34,957 nt of DNA, taken from Sedimentisphaerales bacterium (GTDB taxonomy: Bacteria; Planctomycetota; Phycisphaerae; Sedimentisphaerales; SM23-30). The notes under the pieces were generated by a model that saw nothing but the letters and a program-made list of their open reading frames with translations, was not told the DNA's origin and did not search any database. Positions 28,995 through 34,957 of the stretch are shown piece after piece. The DNA lies in the NCBI GenBank assembly GCA_016930855.1, contig JAFGFX010000388.1, positions 1-34,957 on the forward strand, in the 5' to 3' direction. Numbering within the stretch: the stretch's first letter is position 1; every line of letters starts with the position of its first letter. Both the position numbers and the translations under genes were made by a program.

Positions 28995-29900
28995 CTACCT
29001 GGCCCAGGGCGGATGTTCCGGCAGGCAGGCGTCGAACTCCGCGATTAGCTTATCCTGGTAGGCCCCGGCGTAGCTGCCCTCGCGGAAACGGTCGAACGCC
29101 TCCTCGCAGAGCCGCTGCCAGGACGCCTCCTCCGCGCCCGGGTTGATCGGGTAGAACAAGGCCCGGTTCGACTGGGCCGCCTTCTGGTCGCCCGGGGCAT
29201 CGCCGATCATGAGAATCTTCTCCGGCGGATACTTGCCCCCGGCGGCATAGCGGATATGCTCGGTCTTGGTGCCCATCTCCTGGCCGGCGATGATCTCCAC
29301 GTACTGGTCGATGTCGTGCTCCTGCCATTCCCGCGCCAGGGCCTCGGTGGGGGTCTGCGAGACCACGATCAGGTCGGCCCTTGGCTTCATCTTCTCCAGG
29401 CACTCGCGCACGTAGGGGAACGGCGGCATGCCCTTGACGATCTGGGCGATCGTCTCGTTGACCTTCTCGCTCCAGGCGAGGGCGTGCTCCAGTTCCCGTT
29501 TCGCCTCGGGGTCGCTCGCTCGGGCGATCGCCTGCTTGAGTCCGTCGTTGCTCAGCAGGCTTTCCGGATCATCCACCCAGGCGAAATAATGGGGAAAATC
29601 CGGCACGGTAAACCGCCGCGCCTTGACCAGCGGATGCGTCGGCAGCAGTTCGCGGATGATCCGCTCGGAGGTCTTGTGCCGGTTCGCCCCGCGGGTCTTG
29701 CTAAACAGATCCGCGAAATCCTTGCACTCCCGGGCGGCCAGCGCCACCGGCTGCAAGCCGAAATAGCCGATCAGCCAGGGGCAAAAGCACTCCCGCTGCT
29801 TGATCCCCATCGTATCGAACGCGCATCCGTCCGAATCGATGCCGACGAAAAACTCATGTCGCGGCCGGAACTCCTTCAACGGCCGGGCCGGATCCGTCAT
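28995..29900 (-). CDS. HAD-superfamily hydrolase
   Basis: A 301-residue protein. Motif I is 'GIDSDGCAFDT' (nucleophile D22, acid D24), motif II is within 'IVVSQTP', and motif IV is 'LMIGDAPGD'. A large helical cap (about residues 35-160) sits between motifs I and II. These residues fit a phosphatase or phosphoglucomutase-like HAD enzyme; the substrate is unknown, though sugar phosphates are likely from context. The ATG at 29900 is preferred (GGGAG five bases upstream); the in-frame ATG at 29912 would add four residues. It is 54 bases upstream of the LarA homologue. Confidence 0.85.
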   Translation of the reverse strand: MTDPARPLKEFRPRHEFFVGIDSDGCAFDTMGIKQRECFCPWLIGYFGLQPVALAARECKDFADLFSKTRGANRHKTSERIIRELLPTHPLVKARRFTVPDFPHYFAWVDDPESLLSNDGLKQAIARASDPEAKRELEHALAWSEKVNETIAQIVKGMPPFPYVRECLEKMKPRADLIVVSQTPTEALAREWQEHDIDQYVEIIAGQEMGTKTEHIRYAAGGKYPPEKILMIGDAPGDQKAAQSNRALFYPINPGAEEASWQRLCEEAFDRFREGSYAGAYQDKLIAEFDACLPEHPPWAR

Positions 29901-30363
29901 GATTACTCCCATCTACTTCCAACGTGTAATTGTCACTACTTGATATTCCAGGCGCCGTACGAAACGACAAGGTCCTCGTTGCTCGGCAACGAATAATATC
30001 TCACGCAAAGGCGCAAAGACGCCGAGAATACCGACCACTGGTATGAGTCGCTTGCCGCGACCGGCAATTCGCCGCGATCAACGGGAAGCTTCGACGCTCC
30101 CGCTGGTCGCTGCCTCTTGGCGAGAAACGCAGCCTCCATTATATCAGTACTATATCTCCTCTTTCCGACTACCTCGTTACTCAATCAAACAGCCCATTAG
30201 CCCTCAGGCCATACCTTCTCGCTTGCTTTCTCTCGCCCAAAGCGGGGAGGTTAAATGGGCGGGGTCAGGGGCAGAGCCCCTGGGGAATGCTGCCGCCGTA
30301 TCCGACAACGGCGCGACATCTGTTGGGTGGATCGCTTATTCTATGATTCATTTACGTTCCCAC
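29901..30363. other. 463-bp gene-free spacer
   Basis: No convincing gene. It contains a dispersed-type repeat (30000-30026) and an AGGGGC-AGA-GCCCCT palindrome near 30266-30283, a motif form seen as an extragenic palindrome in other bacteria. Short reading frames through this stretch look like repeat translations rather than proteins. Confidence 0.6.
30000..30026. repeat. CGCAAAGGCGCAAAGACGC-type intergenic repeat
   Basis: The core CGCAAAGGCGCAAAGACGC contains two overlapping CGCAAAG units. Similar sequences recur between genes of several bacteria, from established general knowledge. Only one copy is in this window, so repetition in this genome is inferred. Confidence 0.45.
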
Positions 30364-31182
30364 CTACACGCCGCTAAAGGCCGCGAAGCCGCCGTCCACC
30401 GGCACGGTGGTCCCCGTGACGAACCGCGCCGCGTCGCTGATCAGCCAGATGGCGGTGCCGACCAGGTCGTCCGGCCGGCCGTAGCGGGCCATGGGCGTAT
30501 GCTCGAGGATGACCTTGCCCCGCGGGGTCTGCTGGCCGGTTTGCTCATCCACCAGGAGGAACCGGTTCTGGCCGGTCAGGAAGAATCCCGGCGCGATCGC
30601 GTTGACCCGAATCCTCGGCGAGTGCCGCTGGGCCATGTACACCGCCAGCCACTGGGTGAAATTCACGATCGCCGCCTTCGCCGCCGAATAGGCCGCGATG
30701 TTCGTCAGGGGCCGATAGGCGTTCATCGAAGCGATGTTGAGGATCACCCCCTCGCCGTTTTCGGCGAAGTGCCTGCCGAACACCTGGCAGGGCAGGATCG
30801 TCCCCAGGCAGTTCAAATCGAAGACCGCCCGGATGGCGTCCGTCGGCAGATCGAAAAACTCCGTCGGCGGCGCACACGTCGCCTCCTTCTTGTTGCCCCC
30901 CGCCCCGTTGATCAAAACGTCGATCCGGCCGAGGCTCTCGACGGCGCAGAAAAACGCCTCCTCGATCGCCGGTTTGGCCAGGACGTCCGCCTCGATCGGC
31001 AGGGCGAATCCCCCCTCCTTCTCGATCTGCCGACAGACCTCATTGGCCCGCAGGGCGTCGTAGTCCACCACGCACAGCCGCGCCCCGCGGCGGGCCAGGG
31101 CCTTGGCAAGCGCCCCGCACAACACACCCGCCCCGCCGGTGATCGCTATGGCCTTGTCCTTGATGCCAAACAACTCGTCCAT
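30364..31182 (-). CDS. SDR oxidoreductase, D-mannonate oxidoreductase (fructuronate reductase) type
   Basis: A 272-residue short-chain dehydrogenase. The cofactor motif is 'TGGAGVLCG' (15-23), 'NGAGG' is at 92-96, serine S152 lies in 'NIASM', and the catalytic pair is Y165-x3-K169. The segment 'APGFFLTGQNRFLL' and overall length resemble the B. subtilis YjmF group, which interconverts D-fructuronate and D-mannonate; other sugar-acid SDRs cannot be ruled out. The ATG at 31182 has AAGGG four bases upstream. Two genes away are a LarA homologue and gnd, which fits hexuronate use. Confidence 0.8.
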   Translation of the reverse strand: MDELFGIKDKAIAITGGAGVLCGALAKALARRGARLCVVDYDALRANEVCRQIEKEGGFALPIEADVLAKPAIEEAFFCAVESLGRIDVLINGAGGNKKEATCAPPTEFFDLPTDAIRAVFDLNCLGTILPCQVFGRHFAENGEGVILNIASMNAYRPLTNIAAYSAAKAAIVNFTQWLAVYMAQRHSPRIRVNAIAPGFFLTGQNRFLLVDEQTGQQTPRGKVILEHTPMARYGRPDDLVGTAIWLISDAARFVTGTTVPVDGGFAAFSGV

Positions 31183-31279
31183 AATACCCTTCTCATCCCC
31201 CCGCGGCATGCCCTCGAATTGACGCCAAACAAATCCCACCCCGGCCGACACCGCAGCGCCGGTTAGGCCGGCACGCCCA

Positions 31280-32545
31280 TCACATATACGTGGCGCACCT
31301 CGGCGGGACCGGCCGGCGGCCAAAGCGCACGTAGACCGGCAGGCCGTCCGCGGCGATCTTCACCCTGACCTGGCCCTGCACCAGCGGCCGGACGTAATCC
31401 TTCATCGCCTCGGTAATGTGATTGCCGGCCGGATGGATATACTCCGGCGGCACCTTCTTCTCGCCGTTGGCCACGTCGCGCAGCTCGGCCAGGCCGGTGG
31501 TGCATTCATAATGGTCGCCGTCCTGGCGCTGGAGGGTGACCATCTTGCCGTTGACGCCCGCCAGGGCCTGCCGGACCGCCGTCGCGCCGCACAGCCAGGC
31601 CTCGTCCACATCCGTCTGGCTGGCGAAGTGCATGGCGCTGCGCTGGTTGGTGCCGAGCTTGTTCCAGCGGGCCTTGATCCCCACCTCCTTCTCGATGACG
31701 ACCTTGAGCATGTCGGCAACCCCCCCGAGCTGCTGATGGCCGAAGCTGTCCTTGCTGAACGAGCCGCTGTCGGCCGTGACGTACTGGCCCTTTTCGTCCT
31801 TGATCCCCTCGCCGACGGCGATGAACACCCGGCCGAGCCGCTGGTGCACTTCCTTGACGTCCCGGACAAATTTCTCGAAGGTGAAGGCCGACTCCGGCAG
31901 GTAGATCAGGTGCGGGGCGTCCTCCGGCGTGCGGGCCGCCAGGCCCGTCGCCGCCGCGATCCAGCCGGCGTTGCGCCCCATGACCTCCAGGATCGTGCAG
32001 GTGTCCGTGGTGTAGAGGGCCTCGGTGTCCTTGCCCGCCTCCATGGCGCAGGTTGCCACGTACTTCGCCACGCTGCCGTAGCCCGGACAGTGATCGGTGT
32101 AGGCCAAATCGTTGTCGATCGTCTTGGGCACCCCCATGCAGGTCAGCTCGTAGCCGGTCTCGGCCGCCAGCCGGTTGACCTTGTCGCAGGTGTCCATCGA
32201 GTCGTTGCCGCCGGCGTAGAAAAAGTAGCGAATCTCGTGGGCACTGAACACCTCCAAAATCCGCTCGTAATCCGCCCGATTCTCGTCCAGCGAGCCAAGC
32301 TTGTACCGGCAGGACCCGAACGCCGCCGCCGGGCAGCGCCGTAGTTCGTTGACCTTGCGCTTACCCTCCGCGCCGATATCGAAGATTTCCTCCCGCAGCA
32401 CGCCCAGGATGCCGTTGATCGCCCCAAAAACCTTGCCGACCCTGCCGGATTCCAGGGCCTGCTGGACCACGCCGCAGACGCTGGCATTGATCACCGCCGT
32501 CGGGCCGCCGGACTGGGCCACCACCGCATTGGCTTTCGCTGTCAT
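31280..32545 (-). CDS. phosphofructokinase, pyrophosphate-type
   Basis: A 421-residue enzyme of glycolysis/gluconeogenesis. 'QSGGPTAVINAS' opens the fold; 'GGNDSMDT' (112-119) replaces the GGDGS of ATP-type enzymes and 'PKTIDND' (140-146) has a lysine where ATP-type enzymes have glycine, both features of PPi-dependent phosphofructokinases. The catalytic aspartate is D144. 'GRNAGWIAA' follows. The ATG at 32545 has GGAGG six bases upstream; an in-frame TTG at 32551 adds two residues. Kinetic type is inferred. Confidence 0.85.
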   Translation of the reverse strand: MTAKANAVVAQSGGPTAVINASVCGVVQQALESGRVGKVFGAINGILGVLREEIFDIGAEGKRKVNELRRCPAAAFGSCRYKLGSLDENRADYERILEVFSAHEIRYFFYAGGNDSMDTCDKVNRLAAETGYELTCMGVPKTIDNDLAYTDHCPGYGSVAKYVATCAMEAGKDTEALYTTDTCTILEVMGRNAGWIAAATGLAARTPEDAPHLIYLPESAFTFEKFVRDVKEVHQRLGRVFIAVGEGIKDEKGQYVTADSGSFSKDSFGHQQLGGVADMLKVVIEKEVGIKARWNKLGTNQRSAMHFASQTDVDEAWLCGATAVRQALAGVNGKMVTLQRQDGDHYECTTGLAELRDVANGEKKVPPEYIHPAGNHITEAMKDYVRPLVQGQVRVKIAADGLPVYVRFGRRPVPPRCATYM

Positions 32546-33445
32546 GGGCAACCTCCGAGATCCGATCGCATCGCAACAATCAGCAAATACAAGTAAAACC
32601 CTGTCAAAAAAGCAATTGCGCCGCTACCCTCTCCGGGAGCCAGCGCCGCCGGAATCCAGGGGAGTGGATTATCCAGGCTGCCCAAACCCATGTCAAGCAT
32701 TCGTTTAAGGCCGGATTCGGCCGCGTTCGTCCGCCGCTCGGCACGAGCAAATCCATTCCATCCAACAAGAAGAGACCTACCAGAAAACATCACACCGTCA
32801 AGGATACCGACGCAGAATCCCTCTGTCAGATAAGCCCGCCTCGAACATGGCCGACGACCGGCAAGACCGACCACGGAAAATCCCGCCCCAGCCCCAAGAA
32901 ACCGACCGGCCGCCAGATACGCCATCCGAATAGGTTTCACACCAACAGCACTAGGAGAAAATAAACCGGCGGAATCTGGTGAAAATGGACGTAACTTCCA
33001 ACAGGGCAATCTGTTACATCTTGCCTGCCCCGCCGGCGGCCCCTCCGGCGATTTTGGTCGATTTTCCCGGCCGGCCCGCGCTACGGACCGCACGGCCCCC
33101 AAAATCATAAAAATATTATTTACAAGCACTTACAAAATTTATCCGCCATTGCCGCATACCCGGCAACGCCTGCGGCCAAAACCATCCCTACCCAACTTTC
33201 AATACTGATACAAACCATAAATTTGATCCAGTCCGATAAAATGGTAAAGTTACAATAGCGTAAAAACCGAAAAACATACTAGCGAAGGTGGCACTTGTCG
33301 ATTTTGGACTGATCAAACATCGAATCGTGGGAATCGTAATCGTTTGGGGGCTGGATCCTAACGAAAACCAACATAGGTTCGCGAAAGTGCCAACAGCGGC
33401 ATGTCCATATGTTGATCCAGACGGTCAGGGGTGAAAGGGGATGGT
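32546..33445. other. 900-bp divergent intergenic region between phosphofructokinase and parA-CBM48
   Basis: No convincing gene; one 195-codon minus-strand frame exists but shows no recognisable domain. The segment 33100-33270 is strongly AT-rich and probably contains both divergent promoters. A perfect inverted repeat TGGCACTT/AAGTGCCA (33289-33296 and 33385-33392) and a direct repeat TTGATCCAG (33223-33231 and 33412-33420) lie upstream of parA. TACAAT at 33251-33256 may be a -10 element, but no good -35 accompanies it. Confidence 0.55.
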
Positions 33446-34657
33446 ATGCGTACTATTGCTATCATCAATCAGAAGGGCGGTTGCGGCAAAACCACCGTCG
33501 TGATCAACTTGGCCGCCAGTCTGGCCCAACACGACAGACGCACCCTGCTAATCGATATAGACCCGCAGTCGCACTGCGCCGTGGGACTGGCGGTCCCGGA
33601 AGACCAGATCGAGCGAAATATCTATGACGTGCTGATTTCCGCCTTTTCCGACAGCAAGACCGACCTGAAGAGCATCATCTGGCAGATCGCCCAACATTTC
33701 GACCTGGCCCCCTCCGGCATCGAGCTGGCGGCCCTGGAACCGCAGCTGGCCGGCCAGGACCACCGGGAGGAATGCCTCAAAAACGTCCTCCAGGAACAGG
33801 CCGGCCATTACGACTACGTGGTGATCGACTGCCCGCCCAGCGTCGGCCTGCTGACCTTCAACGCCCTGCGGGCGGCGGACGAGGTGATCATCCCCGTGGA
33901 AACCGGCTACTTCGCCCTGCACGGGCTGGCCAAACAACTGGAAACCCTCACCGTCCTGCGCGAGCAGTGCCGCCAGGAGATCTGCTTTCGGGTCCTGGCC
34001 ACCATGTACGACGTCCGGACCAAACTGGCACGCGAGGTGCTCAACGAACTGCGCAAGCATTACGGGCCGGAGATGTTCCAGTCCGTCATCAACTTCAACA
34101 CCAAACTCAAGGAGGCCGCCAGTTTCGGCCAGGCCATCACCGAATACGACCCGGCCAGCAAGGGCATGCGCGATTTCATGGCCCTGGCGCAGGAAATTAT
34201 CCAAACGGAACCGGCCCAGAAAGAGCAGGAACGGATTGTCAGCGTCGAGGATCAGTTGAAGGCCATCAGCAAGAGCGCCGATGAGCTGCTCAGTGAATCC
34301 AAGAAATTGATCGGCGCCAAGCCGGCCGGTTCCCGGCCCCGACCCGCCGCCAGCATTCAGGAAAAGATCGACACCCTGTACGGCGTCCGACAGAATCAGG
34401 GACAGGTGGAGTTCGTCGCCCTTTACCCCTCGGCCACAAGCGTGCAGTTAGCCGGCGATTTCAACAACTGGGAGCCGGAGCAAACACCGCTGGCACCCGC
34501 GGGCGACAACGGACGATGGAACGTCCGTTTGCCCTTGCCGACCGGTCGTTATCATTACCGCTATGTCGTTGACGGCCGCTGGCAACCGGACCCCTACAAC
34601 GAATGCACCGAACCCAACCCCTTCGGCGAATACAACTCCGTCGTCGAAGTCAAATAA
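33446..34657 (+). CDS. ParA-family ATPase fused to a glycogen-binding CBM48 domain
   Basis: A 403-residue protein. Residues 1-250 are a ParA/MinD-type ATPase: deviant Walker A 'KGGCGKTT' (10-17, signature K10 and K15), 'LLIDIDPQ' (34-41), and 'VIDCPPS' (126-132). A charged helical linker (about 255-315) leads to residues 318-403, an AMPK-beta/CBM48-type immunoglobulin-like domain: 'VQLAGDFNNWEPEQTPL' with W342, 'YHYRYVVDGRWQPDP' with W379, and the closing 'YNSVV' with N397. These tryptophans and asparagine correspond to the glucan-contacting residues of the AMPK domain. The start at ATG 33446 has AGGGG seven bases upstream. No parB is visible. A role in positioning or partitioning glycogen is inferred, not shown. 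Confidence 0.92.
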   Translation: MRTIAIINQKGGCGKTTVVINLAASLAQHDRRTLLIDIDPQSHCAVGLAVPEDQIERNIYDVLISAFSDSKTDLKSIIWQIAQHFDLAPSGIELAALEPQLAGQDHREECLKNVLQEQAGHYDYVVIDCPPSVGLLTFNALRAADEVIIPVETGYFALHGLAKQLETLTVLREQCRQEICFRVLATMYDVRTKLAREVLNELRKHYGPEMFQSVINFNTKLKEAASFGQAITEYDPASKGMRDFMALAQEIIQTEPAQKEQERIVSVEDQLKAISKSADELLSESKKLIGAKPAGSRPRPAASIQEKIDTLYGVRQNQGQVEFVALYPSATSVQLAGDFNNWEPEQTPLAPAGDNGRWNVRLPLPTGRYHYRYVVDGRWQPDPYNECTEPNPFGEYNSVVEVK

Positions 34658-34660
34658 CCG

Positions 34661-34722
34661 GGCCAACCGGGCCAACGGGAGCAGACAGGCCAAGGGGAGC
34701 AGACGGGCCAAGGGGAGCAACA
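34661..34722. repeat. 18-bp tandem repeat after parA-CBM48
   Basis: Units GGCCAACGGGAGCAGACA (34670-34687), GGCCAAGGGGAGCAGACG (34688-34705) and a third truncated unit (34706-34722) follow the stop codon within 15 bases, preceded by shorter GGGCCAACC copies. The period is a multiple of three, but the array lies outside the parA frame. Confidence 0.85.
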
Positions 34723-34822
34723 AAGATAGCGGTAGTGGCAGGTGCAACGAGGGTGTAAGGGCGTCTAACAAAACCGGTGCGCTAGACCAAACCAGGATGG
34801 TGTTATCCAGCGGCCGGCAGTT

Positions 34823-34930
34823 ATGTTAGAGTTTATAGGTGTGCCAACGGCAGCAATGGGTCAGACGGAGCAAATCGGGTCGGCGGCTTATAGCGGGGCG
34901 ATAAAGGCGTTCCAACACCAAACGAAATAA
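34823..34930 (+). CDS. possible small protein of 35 residues
   Basis: ATG at 34823 reads 35 codons to TAA at 34928-34930. The product (MLEFIGVPTAAMG... QHQTK) has no known family and the ATG lacks a clear ribosome binding site. The next possible start codon is nine bases downstream. It may be a short upstream peptide or chance. Confidence 0.2.
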   Translation: MLEFIGVPTAAMGQTEQIGSAAYSGAIKAFQHQTK

Positions 34931-34939
34931 GAGACACGG

Positions 34940-34957
34940 ATGTCAGACGTTCCTTCA
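34940..34957 (+). CDS. possible start of a gene cut by the window edge
   Basis: ATG at 34940 opens a frame of six codons (MSDVPS) to the end of the window. AAGAG-like bases lie about eight bases upstream. Too short to identify. Confidence 0.25.

Noticed and set aside
29936-30184. An 82-codon minus-strand frame
   Set aside because: The translation 'FSASLRLCVR' is typical of reading through the CGCAAAG intergenic repeat, not a protein.
32542-33129. A 195-codon minus-strand frame just upstream of phosphofructokinase
   Set aside because: It has no recognisable domain, its composition looks like untranslated GC-rich sequence, and it ends over the phosphofructokinase ribosome binding site. Kept as non-coding.

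Overview
The window is GC-rich and almost fully coding. It looks like a chromosomal segment from a member of the Planctomycetota, perhaps a Phycisphaerae-type lineage. The assignment rests on the PQQ-type beta-propeller protein with a 'WPHWRGPDHNG' N-terminus, a Tat-exported sugar-isomerase-like protein, an ATP synthase b subunit carrying a signal peptide, and the mixture of genes. No rRNA or marker phylogeny is available here, so it is an inference.

Layout. (1) At 1-153 a 46-bp tandem repeat precedes a complete plus-strand F-type ATP synthase operon in canonical order, atpI-atpB-atpE-atpF-atpH-atpA-atpG-atpD-atpC (190-7898). (2) From about 8.0 kb to 32.5 kb every gene is on the minus strand. 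Read from the left these are nadD and trpF; a terpenoid/radical-SAM locus (9494-17831) with a squalene-hopene-cyclase-like protein, an M14 murein-amidase-like lipoprotein, a prenyltransferase-beta-like alpha/alpha-barrel protein, a DUF116-polyprenyl-synthase fusion, a radical SAM enzyme and a 2[4Fe-4S] ferredoxin with a cysteine-rich tail; a secreted beta-propeller protein; a likely MITE-type element; and an NCS1-like transporter. (3) A carbohydrate block follows (19865-32545): the transporter, a Tat-exported FucI/AraA-like protein, L-rhamnose isomerase, a uronate-isomerase-like protein, 6-phosphogluconate dehydrogenase, a LarA-family nickel racemase/epimerase homologue, a HAD hydrolase, an SDR of the mannonate-oxidoreductase type and a PPi-type phosphofructokinase. 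(4) A 900-bp gene-free region separates the block from a divergent plus-strand gene encoding a ParA-family ATPase fused to a glycogen-binding (CBM48/AMPK-beta-like) domain. Short tandem repeats follow it.

How the genes may work together. The ATP synthase is a self-contained housekeeping operon whose c subunit lacks Na+-site residues, so it is probably proton-driven. In the terpenoid locus, a chain-elongating prenyl synthase, two proteins of the terpene-cyclase/prenyltransferase barrel superfamily, a radical SAM enzyme and a ferredoxin could build and modify an unidentified polyprenoid or cyclic terpenoid. In the carbohydrate block, uronate isomerase, mannonate oxidoreductase, a LarA-type 2-epimerase and 6-phosphogluconate dehydrogenase could connect hexuronates to the pentose phosphate pathway via gluconate; L-rhamnose isomerase points to L-rhamnose or a similar deoxysugar.

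The strongest candidates for undescribed biology are the ParA-CBM48 fusion (a possible system for positioning or segregating glycogen), the terpenoid/DUF116/radical-SAM locus, and the inferred mannonate-to-gluconate bypass.
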